Assembly: GCA_016748015.1 (NCBI GenBank)
Contig: JAAOMT010000649.1
Span: 73,266 to 136,897, forward strand
Length of the DNA stretch: 63,632 nt
From: Geosiphon pyriformis
Taxonomy: Eukaryota; Glomeromycota; Glomeromycetes; Archaeosporales; Geosiphonaceae
Direction of reading: 5' to 3'
In this document: positions 48,009 through 59,689 of the stretch, in pieces
How the letters are laid out: the number at the start of each line of letters is the position of its first letter
How positions within the stretch are numbered: the first letter of the stretch is position 1
Made by a program: the position numbers and the translations under genes
Notes under the pieces: model-generated
Told to the model about the DNA's origin: nothing
Database searches by the model: none
Seen by the model: the letters and a program-made list of their open reading frames with translations, nothing else

Positions 48009-50387
48009 ATGAGTGAATACGCGAACAACTTTGTCGAATCGGAACAAAATGAAGCGAAAGCTGAAAACTCCAAAGAAGCTGCAAATAAGTTGTTTCAGGG
48101 TTCGTTGGTCTTAAGGTCTTTTTGTGGATTAATTATGGCCTCAAGGAGAAAAATGATAAAACCGTATCCACTTGGAACTTATTAGCGAAAAAGTATGAAG
48201 CTGCAATTGAGAAATATACCGAGGCGATCAAATTTAACCCGAAAATGGCAGCATATTATGCCAACCGTTCTCTAGCTTACATGAAGACGGAAGCTTATGG
48301 TTATGCCGTTGCTGACGCGAACGCAGCTATAGAGGTGGAACCCTCTTACGTGAAGGTAGGGAAGCTAGCAATATATATTGAATAGAATATTTATGATCGA
48401 AGCTCGATCAGATTCTAAACGGAAGAACTCATAAGTTGATCTTTGTAATCATTTCATATATTAGGCATACTATCGACGAGCAGCTGCTAATATGGCAATG
48501 TGTAATTTTAAAGACGCACTTCGAGATTTTCGGATAGTGAGTTTCTTTTGAAACCTTCATCCAACTTCCAATATTAAAAACTCTCACTAACTTGGATACT
48601 TATTGAGGTGTCAAAAAAAGTACCTACAGATAAAGAGGCCAAAGCAAGGATGATCGAATGTGAAAGGATTGTGAGAAAAATAGAATTTGAAAAAGCAATA
48701 CAGGTATTTGCATAAGAAAATGTATGTGCGTATATAATGTTTTTCAATTCCTTTTTTTAATTATTTAAATCCGTTGTCACGATAGGTAGATGCATCAAAA
48801 AAGTGCCTCGTTGATTCTTTAGATATTTCCGCAATGAGTGAGTAGAAAACTTGCAATAACCAACAAAAAAAGATATATTGCTAAATTTTCCCAATGCATT
48901 TATGAAAGATATTGAAGCATCATATGTGGGACCCAGAATGACAGATGCAGGGATCTCGGAAGATTTTATTAAAGCAATGATGGAAGCTTTTAAAAACCAA
49001 AAACTAATTCACAGAGTATATGCATATAAGGTACGAACTTTTTACAATGTCATCTGGGTAGGGTTCACAACATGATTTAATTATCTAACCAATCAAACTA
49101 TTTCAAATTGATTTATTCCAAAAGATCATACAAGCTATAAGAAAGATGATGTTACGAGAATCTTCTTTGGTAGATGTTACAATACCACAGGACAAAACGT
49201 TAACAGTATGTGGAGATGTTCATGGTAGGGTTCTGTATTTGGAGTTCACAAAGATATCAACTTAATATCTTTAGAAGAATCACATGATTAATATCTAACT
49301 TTTGTTGAAATTCTTATCATAGGACAATACTATGATTTTATTCATATATTTGAAATGAATGGACTGCCTTCTGAAAAGAACATGTACTTGTTTAATGGCG
49401 ATTTTGTAGATAGAGGCTCTTTCAGCGTCGAGGTTATTTTGACCTTGTTTGCCTATAAATGGCTGTACCCGAACGCGATCTTTCTAACTCGTGGCAATCA
49501 CGAAACAGATGACATGAATAAGGTGTATGGTTTTGAGGGTGAAGTAAAGGCAAAATATTCCGATACTATGTTCACTCTATTTGCAGAAACTTTTGCTGCT
49601 TTACCGCTGGCCCACTTAGTTGGGCAAAAAATATTGGTTACACATGGAGGACTATTTAGTCGCGATGATGTTACTCTTGACGAAATCAGAAAAATCGATC
49701 GTTTTCAAAGAAAACCTGAATCACAAGGAATTATGTGCGAACTTCTTTGGTCCGGTACGTTGAACAGCGGTTTTTCCGACTCTATTAACATCCAAGTTCA
49801 ATATCTTTTTCATGAATTTCTAGATCCACAAGAAGCACTTGGACGCTCCCCAAGTAAACGAGGTGTTGGTATTCAATTTGGACCTGATATCACTGAAAAT
49901 TTTTTGAAACGAAACAATTTAGGTAAGTCTCGATCAATAATTTAATGATTCCATTGCTGATTTATATGATTCTGATCACTTTCTATATCTTCAAAGATCT
50001 ATTAATAAGGAGTCACGAGGTCAAAGAAAATGGATATTTGATAGAGCATAACGGAAAATGTATAACAGTATTTTCAGCGCCTAACTATTGGTATGTTTTC
50101 GGGTTCATCAACTCGTTTGGATTAATGCACTGCTAACCCGATGATTTGAAATGCCTAGTGACACGATTGGAAACAAGGGGGCATACATAAACATCTCGTC
50201 AGATCTCCAGTTAACATACAAGACATTTGAGGCTGTGGTAAGTTGAATTGTTTATTATTACATTTCAGCTCAACTACCAATAATACCTTTTCCCGATAAT
50301 ATTTCTCACTGGGTTCATATATTTTAGTCTCACCCTAATATACGACCTATGGCGTATGCAAATCAATTTGGTGGTCTTTTTTCTTAA
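48009..50387 (+). CDS. PPT1: Serine/threonine protein phosphatase 5 (TPR plus PPP catalytic domain)
   Basis: Twelve exons, all GT-AG: 48009-48099, 48186-48355, 48465-48536, 48608-48703, 48786-48837, 48909-49030, 49125-49224, 49323-49754, 49824-49922, 49997-50090, 50159-50237, 50328-50387. They join in frame to 488 residues, close to the ~500 of PP5. The start [10 protein letters not shown] fits the short acidic N-terminus. The TPR repeats (about 20-125) include [38 protein letters not shown] and [11 protein letters not shown]; in PP5 they bind Hsp90 and restrain the active site. The catalytic domain has all metal and phosphate motifs: GDVHGQ, GDFVDRG, RGNHE, a THGG loop, [10 protein letters not shown] and FSAPNYCD. 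The C-terminus [14 protein letters not shown] matches the family. It dephosphorylates Ser/Thr on chaperone clients. All catalytic residues are kept, so it is probably functional. Confidence 0.92.
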
Positions 50388-52160
50388 CCATTGGTATCTG
50401 ATTTTTCTCTTTCCGTGAAAGAGGTTGTATTTAAATCAAAAATGACATCGTCTTCTAGCGGAGAATAAATTTCCATCTCCTTTAAATAATCGAATGCATT
50501 GAATTTTATACTTTGCATTATTAACTATTCTTTTTTTGCCGGTATCAATCTGAAGCCGCAAAGACTAATCGTAAAATTTCAAAGGTAGCAATCACAGGAT
50601 ATCGGATATTATAAAGGGGATTTGGCTTCATAAACTGATTATCTTACCAACTAATTTATAAGTAATCGAACTGGCAAACCAACTAAACCTCAGGTATAAA
50701 AAACTTTTAGTTGTTAATTAACTAGGTTTACCCGTTTTTGTAATGCCGATTTTATCTACATTTGTTTAATTGACTGCTTAATAATATTTTAACGCATATA
50801 ACAGGATTTTGTAATTTTTAGTTGTAATATTTTTTAAGCAAATAAATCTAAATTATTAATATTTAACAATAAAGCTAAAATTATATTAATAATATTAATT
50901 TCTAATAAAATTTTTCTTTTTTTGTTTTTTCATAATGGTTTAAAGTATTATTTTAAGCAAAAGTATTTTTATTTAGAATATAGATATATTTTTAATATGC
51001 TTGTAAGAGCGTAGTCCAACCAGAATATTTAATCAATTATTTTGTTTGATATTAATTGCTTAATTACAAATTTTTATATAATTAAAAATAAGTTTGTAAA
51101 TTAATTAAAAAATATAAATAACTAATAAATGAAAATGTGAAAAAGTTGTTTAATTAATTAATTGACTGATTAAATTATTAAAATATCGAGACATTTTTTT
51201 GTCTTTGATATTTGATCATATATTTAGCCAATTATATTTGAGAGCATTAATTAATTTTAATATTATTTTTATTATTTTAGCGTAAAAAAAATTTAAAATG
51301 GTCAATTAAAAAACAATTAAATATTATCTTAATTATGAATTGTTTTTTCTATATATATATAAATTCAATAATAATAAAATAAAAGTATTTATTTTAGTGT
51401 GAATAAATTAATATTTAATAATTATTTTTGAGTTTGATGAAATTTTAGTATTTAATTTATTAATTTAAATTTTTTATGATGAAACAATTATCAAGTTTAT
51501 TTAAAAAATCGGAAAATTCTGATTTAAAAGAATACTTATTTTTCCCAAAATTTTGAAAACACTTTAAGTTATTATGAATAAGTATAAATTTCTAGGCTGG
51601 AATGAATTTTTTTTTCGTACTGGCTAAATACAATGACGTGAAAAAACAATAAATTATACAATTCTTTTTTGATTTCTAAATTGATAGTAATGAGAGAAAT
51701 CTTTTTTCTTACAAGTGATTTTGTTTTTAATACAAATATAAAAATTAATTTAATTTAGTGTGCTTTTTATAAAAAAAAAAAATTTTAATTTTTTTGGTGT
51801 TTTATAATGTACACATGAGTAGAGTTTAAATATGTTTTAAAAAACTGACTTGAGTATATTTAAAATTATTTTTAAGCAATTTTGCCTTAATCCTGGGCTG
51901 ATCAAAAATACTGTTTTCATCTTTTAAAGGTGATGAAAGTAAACCTTCTTTTTTAGAATATTATTTTAAAATGTCTATTTTGACTATTCGAATATTGTGA
52001 TTTTATGAGAAATATTTTTTGGGTCTTTTTACCCTTTGTTTGGAAATACTTTGTTTACTGATACCCAACTCATTCTTCAGGGAAGCAGTCTTGAAGTATT
52101 TATGTTTCTATAACCTCTTGGTTATCGAAGTAAATTTTTCATTATTGAATTTACATAAGA
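50388..52160. other. Intergenic DNA, no gene seen
   Basis: Downstream of the phosphatase, becoming very A+T-rich from about 50800. No frame or transposon motif accepted. Confidence 0.45.
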
Positions 52161-53685
52161 CTATATTAAAAGCTTTTCATTTTCACAATATCCCATCATA
52201 TATCCGAAATATGGACCAAGACGTTGTACAAGGGGTTTTAAAGAATTTCGTACTGCATCCTGATTACATAACTTTAAAAACACGATATATTAATGAATGA
52301 ATATCGTAAATAATGATTAAATAATCAAATTACCTTCGGCTCATGCATTAACTTTGAAAAATAGTTTCCAAAGCAAACGTAAACTTCATCTGGGATATCA
52401 CAATTGCAAGAAGGATTGATCCAATACTCGTTGGTATGATGAAAAAAGTTGGGAAGTTTCGGGAGCTGTGTTATGTAATCATCAGAATAGGTCACTCGAA
52501 ATACTCTTGAATTTCCAAACTGCTTATTATCAATAAAGTTTTGATCGATTATAGTTTGTGATTCTGATCTCAATTCTGAATTTGATTCATCTAATATTTT
52601 CTTTTCAAGTAAAGAATCGACATATTCAGCGAAGAGTAAGTTTCCGATTCGCGGAGCGCCATAAGTATATACTTCAATTGTGAATGACCTTTTACGCAAA
52701 AAGCTTTCAATCTTTTTATAAATTCGTTTAAAATCCATTGCTCCAAATAAAGCCATGACTGAAAAAATAATTTTTTAATATAATTTTTTATTAAATTCAA
52801 AAAATTAAGGGATTGAAGTTTACCTCAATTTACTCACCACCACTCAAATAATGCCCAACAAAACAAATATCTGTTATTGCCATATTTCCCTTCAATACAT
52901 TAATCATTCGAGCTCTGAAAAGCAATCTTACGTTTAGATAATCTTCAAATAACTTCTTCTCCACCTTCGCATTTCTGACGTGTGGATACCCCATCTGAAA
53001 CTTAAAAAGTTTCCGCCAATGAATTCCTACGCGGCGAAAATAAACAATCAAAGTTGTTTCTTGGGTTTCAAAGCCGACTTCGTGACCGTGAATAATCAAA
53101 CATATATATAATCGGTAATTGATGAGGGTAACCAATAATTGGCTAAAGATTAAACTTTTAACGGTATTATATATTAAAATATAATTTACCAAATATTTGA
53201 TCATCTAATTTTTGCGCAGCATCTTTTAAGCAATATGCCTTATTGGCGTATTCTGCATAGTATTTTATTTTTATAAACTGTGGGCTGTCTGGTGGTAATA
53301 ATACTTTTTTCTGAGTCCTATTTTCATTTCGACCTGAGAAATTAATCCTTCGTAAATTTGAATAGGTATATGATTGTTTTGATACCCTTGAATTTTTGAA
53401 AATTGAATAATTTTGATCCGCTTCGATTGAAATATTTGTTAAATTAGAGATATGGATATTTGACCCAATAATTGAGGATTTCTTTAGATCTTTTTCTAAA
53501 CCAAAATGAATAGTATAATTACTCAAAGTGTAAATATATATTGTAAAAAATGGCAAGAAAATAAGAATGAAGAAAGAAAGTAAAAATTTTATTTGAAGAG
53601 GACAAAAAAAAATTTGAAATATATTTTTAGAAAATTTTGATGAAAAATTGAGAAATGAGAATTTATTATAATCATTTGGGAACAT
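52161..53685 (-). CDS. Class 3 lipase-like protein 3, nucleophile Ser to Tyr and catalytic His to Arg
   Basis: Four exons: 53685-53190, 53077-52838, 52758-52334, 52259-52161; 419 residues, GT-AG introns. A strong hydrophobic segment near residues 34-55 (LLSFFILIFLPFFTIYIY) follows a basic N-terminus, so this may be a signal anchor with the domain outside the cytosol. Core motifs: TLIVYFRR, CFVGHYLSGVMALFGAM, VYTYGAPRIGN, VTYSDDYITQL, HHTNEYWINPSCNCD, LGPYFGYMMGYC. The elbow is GHYLS, so Ser is Tyr (52848-52850, residue 242). The His expected two residues before GPYF is Arg (QRLGPYF). Only the Asp remains. Exon 2 (240 bases) has the same length as in the copy at 57.2 kb. The start of the last exon is less certain (possible 1-base shift). 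Probably non-catalytic. Confidence 0.72.
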
Positions 53686-55619
53686 ATTTTTGAGCTTTAA
53701 AACAAGGAATAATAAATTTATTAATGATACATTTCAAGCTTTAATTTCCTTGATCTTTTTCTAAAAGTCGTTTTACGCTATAAAAAAAAAAAAACTTTAA
53801 TTTCCCACGATGCTCAATTTTTGAATCAAATTAAAATTGAATAATAAACCATTAAGGGTAAAATTAATATTTTTTATGCTTCCATGTGACCAATATTTTT
53901 TGAATTTTAGATTGAAAAGATAATAGCATCAATTTTTACTAAATGAAATATATTTATGTATCAAAATATAAATAAAATTTTATAAATGATGAATATTTGT
54001 CTCGCAACTTCCTGGATGAAGAAAAATTTTTTAAATTTTGGATAAGTGTGGATCTTCAAGGAAAAAGGTTAATTATTATGATTTTATATTATTCTGATTT
54101 TGAGCATTTATCGATCAAAAAAACAAAAAAAAGATTACAATTTAAATTGATGTTTTTGCGATGAGAATCATCCATTATGAAGAAAAGATGATATAATATT
54201 TTAATTAGTGATTATTAGTTGATTACCAAAATATTGATGTATAATTAAATGTGATTTGTCATTAAAAGAGAAAATAAACCTTTAAACAAATATTGTAAAA
54301 AGTTCTTTTCAGTAATAAATTATATTTATTTATGCAATTGTAATAGATATTTATTACCTTAATCAAAGCATTGGCACAATTTCTAGTATTATTAACGCAA
54401 TTTTTAATCAAATATAAATTTAAAAATGAATTAGATGGAATCTTTTTTATTAAGTTTTTGATATCTACGGAAACATAGACTATTTCAGTTTTTGCAAAAA
54501 GTTTTTGAAATTCCTTTTATTTTTATTTTTGGTTTAATTTATTTTATCACAAATTAAGTTGGGAAAGCTTTGTAACTCTTATGAATTTTACGAACCTTTA
54601 ATAGAATTCAATTATCGAGTTTTCTTTTAAATTAAAAAAAGAGTTTTTTTTAAGCATTTGTTATTAATTTCATGCGGCTTTATAACTTAATTAACAATAT
54701 GTTGAAAAAAATACGTTCAGTGACTGATTGATAGTTAAGTTATCCAAGTGCAAAATTATTGCTCTAAATCAACATCAATCTATTCCAAAGTTGTAAATTA
54801 TCATGGTTTGAGCATGGCTAAATTATTGAAAATTAGATACAGCCAAAAAGAATTTGCAAAATATTAAAAGAATTCAAAATACAGTATATGATACCATTCA
54901 ACAAGCTTTCCAAGAGGAAATTTGTTTAATTTGTTTGTTCCAGAGCTTATTTGTTGATCTTGAACAGTTGCCATAAAACACTAATCTAAAATACGTATCT
55001 AATATTTCTCAAAATATCAAATAACTTTAATAAAATTAATAAACTTGATTTTTTTCAAAAAAAGCTAACACATTTTAATAAAAGTTTTTTTTTGTTTAAA
55101 TCTTAGCATTTAAATAATTAGAAAATTTAATTAAACTTAAAATTATTTTATTGTAATATTTATAAAAAAATTTGTTTAATTTTTTAAACTCAAAATTTTC
55201 TCAATTGAAAAATGGAAATTTTTATAATTCATCAAAATTAATTTTTATTGATAATTTATTAATAATATTTTGAAATTGATTTATATGTCAATATTAATTT
55301 ACAAAATTTTTGATCACGTCTTTGTACAAAATATTGTTTTTATATAAAATATTTTGAAAAAAATTTTATTATATGTGATTATTATAAACTTTATAAAAAT
55401 ATATTGTTTTGGTTTTTGGATTATTTTGCCATTTAAATTAGAATTTAATTTATTTGTTTAACCAAAAATACCAAATATTTCAAATTGGCGCAAAAACTAT
55501 ATAATCTCACATTATTTTGAGAAATTTCGAGAAATCAATCAATAATTATTCAAAAAACCTGTCATTTATTTAAAATCTACTTTTACCATTGTTATTTTCA
55601 TTACATATGAAAAAATCTA

Positions 55620-55674
<55 letters not shown>

Positions 55675-56794
55675 ATTAAGTTTAACCATAATTCCAAGGT
55701 TTTTAGTTAAATTATTACAATTAAAAAAACTCAATTCATTTTGATTGTTTTATAGAGATTTTTTTAACTCTTCAAAATTCTATGTTCTTTTATTAAATTT
55801 TTAATTCAGTCTTTTACAATTATGCATTATAGCACTAGAATTTTTATTCTATGTTAATGCCTTTGTTATTTAAGTAGTAATTCAATTATTAATTAATGTC
55901 TAATTATTTGAAATACGTGTGTTTTTCATCAAAATCTTTATTTTTGCAGACTGTGAATTATCAAACTTTTTTTAAAAACAAAATTGCTGTAAATTTTTCA
56001 AATTGAAATCTAATTTGAGAAATAAAATGCATACTAATTTAAATTCTTGTCGACCCCATTTGTTAAAATTCATATAATTTTTAATGTCTATCTACTGAAA
56101 AAAATGTAAATTGCAACTTTTCTGAATAAAATTGCAATCACGATATATTTATTAAAGAGAAGAAAAATATAAAATAATATGAAAAATATTCATTTATATT
56201 TAATATTTTTATCATGCTAAAGCGAAATTTCCATTTACAGAGTTTAAATGTACTGAGAGATGATGAATATAGTCACAAAATTTGGCCAAGAAAATAGTTT
56301 TAACAAAGTTTCAAATGGGATATTTTTATTTATATATTGGATTTTTTTGCAAAAGTGTTAAGTTTTAATGCTTGTTAAATTTAAATAATGGTGCAATTAC
56401 TTGATTAAAAACTAGCACGGCAGAAAAGGTTCAAAGTAAAATTTTTATGAAAAATGGAGATGGTAGTAGGGGTTCAAATTGAAACTTTCTACAAGATTAT
56501 CATTGACAATGAAATTTTTATTATTTGTTGTTCCCAATAGCAAGTAAGCCTACATGTGCTGGAAAATCAGCCTTTTCTAGCCAATAAAAATTTCATCAAT
56601 ATTTGAGAATTTCAAATATATTGCTTGATTAAGATGTCAAAATAAATTTAATTCAAAAGATATATTAGCTTTGTAATATTGATTTCAAGTATTTCTTTTG
56701 AATTTAAAAACTCTTTTTTAAAATTAGATTGGGATACAATGACAGAACCAAAATCACAAACCAGATTTATTCATGTTCAACTTTTATTAAATAA
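53686..56794. other. A+T-rich intergenic DNA
   Basis: About 3.1 kb between two lipase-like genes on opposite strands. No gene accepted; apart from the (TTA)n tract at 55622-55672 nothing is recognised. Confidence 0.4.
55622..55672. repeat. (TTA)n microsatellite
   Basis: About 17 uninterrupted TTA units. Confidence 0.9.
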
Positions 56795-58072
56795 ATTTTT
56801 CGATATCAGATCATTTCTATAATAATTTTATTTATCTTGGAATTATTAAAAATCTGGTCTACATCTCAAAAAATTAACAATTTTTATGCAATCTTACAAA
56901 CTTCTTGTGAGACAAAGATAACACTTACCCACCCTAATGTAACAGAAAAAATGGAAGCAAGGAGCTTGGACATAGCAGAATTCAGAATGAGAATAGACGA
57001 AAAAAATTTGAAGGTGGTAGCTGAAAATCTCACGAAAATACTAATCGATTCGAAGGATCCGATTTTGAAAAAATTAGCGGAATACGCATACTATGCAAAT
57101 TTAACTTATAAAATGTACGGGAAAGCTGGAAAGATCGCACCAGGAGCACTGGGTTCGAAAACTTGGTTTTTGATTTCTTTAATATTCCGATTAAATATTA
57201 ATTTTTTGTTTTAAAAATAAAATAAAGCAACCATAAATCAAGTCGAAAAAAGATTGATTATCACCTCTCGAAGAAAAGATAGCAGATGGCTTTTCTGACA
57301 TAAAAAATATATATCTTATAGAAAAGTCCCAGAGGCCTTTGTCGAAAAAAGTTTGTTTCAGCCTTACCTAGAATGTAAAGATAAATTTTTTTCACTTGTT
57401 CAAAAAAGTTTGTCAAAAAATCCTGAAATTGAACAAATTGGAATAATTGGGCATTCTTTGGGTGGTGGTAAGTAAAAAGAATTCAATCCTACAAAAACTT
57501 GAAATCCCTAATTTTTTTATATTTTTTTTTAAACACAGCATTGGCAATATTTGCTGCTCTTGACTTAAAAAAGTTTCGAACAGAAAGCACATTTCTTAAA
57601 GGTCGGCAAATTGATATTGAAGTCGTTACTTTCGGCGCACCACGTATTGGGGATCGAATATTTGCTCATTACGTATAAAGCGTATTAAGGAAACCTGGTA
57701 TGACAACAGAACTAGTCCTATATCGTGTAACACTGATGAACGATATTATCCTACAAAATCCATCCAAACTTTCCTATCCTTATGGATTTTTTCACCATAT
57801 GACTGAATATTGGATCACAATCGATTGTGATTGTCCTAAATCTTCCCTGGTTTATAAATGTCTTGGTAAGATCGAAAAGAACAGGCTGATTAGTGAACCA
57901 CAGGTATGAGCCTTTAAATTTGAGAGTTGTGCTTTTTTATTATTGAGTGATCATTGTTATTCACCCCACTGACGTTTCCCTTTAGGGTTGCAATTTTGCT
58001 AATAACCGAAAAACAAGTCGAATTTTCGGGCCATATTTTGGACAGATGATGGTTCCTCACATTAAAACCTGA
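56795..58072 (+). pseudogene. Class 3 lipase-like copy 4, keeps GHSLGG but carries two stops
   Basis: Exons about 56795-57152, 57228-57467, 57539-57903, 57986-58072 keep register. The first ATG (56951) lies after a hydrophobic segment (ISIIILFILELL) that should be the signal peptide, so the original start seems lost. Motifs: IGIIGHSLGGALAIFAALDL with an intact nucleophile (TCT 57455-57457), VVTFGAPRIGD, VTLMNDIIL, HHMTEYWI, IFGPYFG. In-frame stops: TGA 57296-57298 in exon 2 and TAA 57676-57678 in exon 3, both explicable by C-to-T changes. The catalytic His before GPYF is Ile. The donor at 57153 (GTTCGA) is weak. Exon lengths (240 and 365) match the other copies. A dead gene on the strand opposite to copy 3. 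Confidence 0.8.
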
Positions 58073-58552
58073 TTATTATACGTTCAAAAGTGGTTAGGTT
58101 TTTATAAAATAATTGTCAATTCTTTATTCAAGAGAACTAGTTTGAAGAAAAAATCAGATTTTGAAAGCTTGTAAGTTTCTCTTTACTTTTACATATGATT
58201 ATTGAAATGCAATTCTTTTAGCCTAATTTGTACTAAAACTTTAAAGATAAGAATTTATAACCAATATCATCATAAGGTCAATTATTATCTTTGTAATCTA
58301 CATACGTATGAATAAAAAATTTAACTTTAATTACCCAAGGTATGTTATTTTCTATCTAGATATATTTCATTTGGAATAATTCATGTCAATCCATTCAAAT
58401 CAAAAACGTCCATTCTTTTCCAACTTCAGAAATTAAATTTTCTCATTTCTCCTTTAATTAACTAACTGATTGAAAAATTCTGCGGAGAAACAAAATTCGT
58501 GTATCCTTTCTCTTTTAAATCAACTTAGAAAAATAGTGGTATTCTTTTCAGC
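58073..58552. other. Spacer, no gene seen
   Basis: Moderately A+T-rich spacer between lipase copy 4 and the unidentified gene. Confidence 0.4.
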
Positions 58553-58783
58553 ATGACTTCAAAGATTACAGATACTTGGCTCATAATTTATTACATGTAC
58601 TATATTTGCAGAATTTCGAGTTTCAATTCCACTCTTTCTACTATATTTCTTTCCCTTAATTACACCAAAATTTACATTAAAATCGAGCATATTAAAAATA
58701 AAAATTGGTCAAAGGAAAATACCCATTCCGAATGTATATTCGCACAAAACCCTAAAATAGATTTATCCAGTCACTTAATATAA
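58553..58783 (+). CDS. Unidentified short frame, possibly first exon of the next gene
   Basis: An ATG at 58553 opens 76 codons, starting MTSKITDTWLIIYYMYYIC with a hydrophobic N-terminal stretch, and ending KIDLSSHLI. The following frame (58797) is in another register and no clean splice pair joins them. It may be the 5' part of the same, possibly broken, gene. No family recognised. Confidence 0.3.
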   Translation: MTSKITDTWLIIYYMYYICRISSFNSTLSTIFLSLNYTKIYIKIEHIKNKNWSKENTHSECIFAQNPKIDLSSHLI

Positions 58784-58796
58784 TTTTATTTTTGGG

Positions 58797-59189
58797 ATGC
58801 CATCTGACGAAGGAATCAATAGAAAAAAGTTAAATTGTTTATTGTTCAATACTCGACATATCTTTTCACATCAATTTTATTTTAATATAATTGGGGAAAG
58901 GAGTCTTGGGCCAAGTTTTTACATGAATCCGAAGGTATTCAGGGCTCTCTCTCTGTCCCAAGTAAGGGTTGAAAAACCGGTCAATTTTCAGATGTATTTG
59001 GTGCGTTTTTTCAATTTTTACAACCTGTTTTGCTTTTTATTTCTATATTTTTAAGTTTTTACTATTCAGAACTTTGAGATAAAAAATTTCAACCTCAAAC
59101 GATCGATAACAGTTCAATATGAAACAAACTTCCATAAAGACATTACCATCTTTATACCAAACTTTCCTACAGAAACTTCGAATATCTAA
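58797..59189 (+). CDS. Unidentified two-exon gene
   Basis: An ATG at 58797 opens 68 codons to 59000. A GTGCGT donor and a TATTCAG acceptor join it to 59070-59189 in phase 0, giving 107 residues ending in TAA. Sequence pieces: MPSDEGINRKKLNCLLFN, FYFNIIGERSLGPSFYMNPK, SQVRVEKPVNFQM, then LKRSITVQYETNFHKDITIF. The beta-strand-like alternation at the end might suit an arrestin-like C-terminus, but that is a guess. Part of exon 1 has an inverted, diverged copy at 60710-60812. Confidence 0.35.
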
Positions 59190-59485
59190 TGAATTACCAC
59201 CACATTATTAAAATAATATCTTTACATTGTTTTATACTATAGTATTACTTTATTACTTTGATTAAAACTGATATTATATGTATTTGAGTTTAGACATTCA
59301 TTCAATAATAAACTTTTATTTTTGAGAAAGCTATGTAGAAAAAGTTGAGTTCCCTCTAAAATTCATAAAGATTGCAAGAATAAAAATTTTGAATCTTTGC
59401 TTTCGAATTTGAAATTTGGAAGCATAATAAAGAAAGGTATGGATGGTAAAACTAATAGTTTTGTTCAACTAAATTTATTTTTTAG

Positions 59486-59685
59486 TGATTGAGACTTCTT
59501 TTACAGTTACTTCTGACATGAAAAATAAAGCTATACAAAAAATTACCTTTACAGTTCTACCAAGACCACACGAAATCATATTGTTAGAAAGGGCAAAAGC
59601 AACAGATTTTATTAATAAAATTTTAATATGCAATTCTTTTACTCGCAACGTTACGACATATAATTTTATCCATTTTCAACAATAA
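59486..59685 (+). other. Possible exon, unidentified
   Basis: After a good acceptor (tttatttttttag) a frame runs ETSFTVTSDMKNKAIQKITF, TVLPRPHEIILLERAKATDF to a TAA at 59683-59685. It has protein-like composition and no ATG of its own. It could be the last exon of a gene related to the one at 58797. No family known. Confidence 0.3.
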
Positions 59686-59689
59686 ATTG

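Noticed and set aside
55622-55672. Regular short repeat considered as an array with spacers
   Set aside because: Plain (TTA)n microsatellite. No CRISPR-like structure exists anywhere in the window, as expected for a eukaryote.
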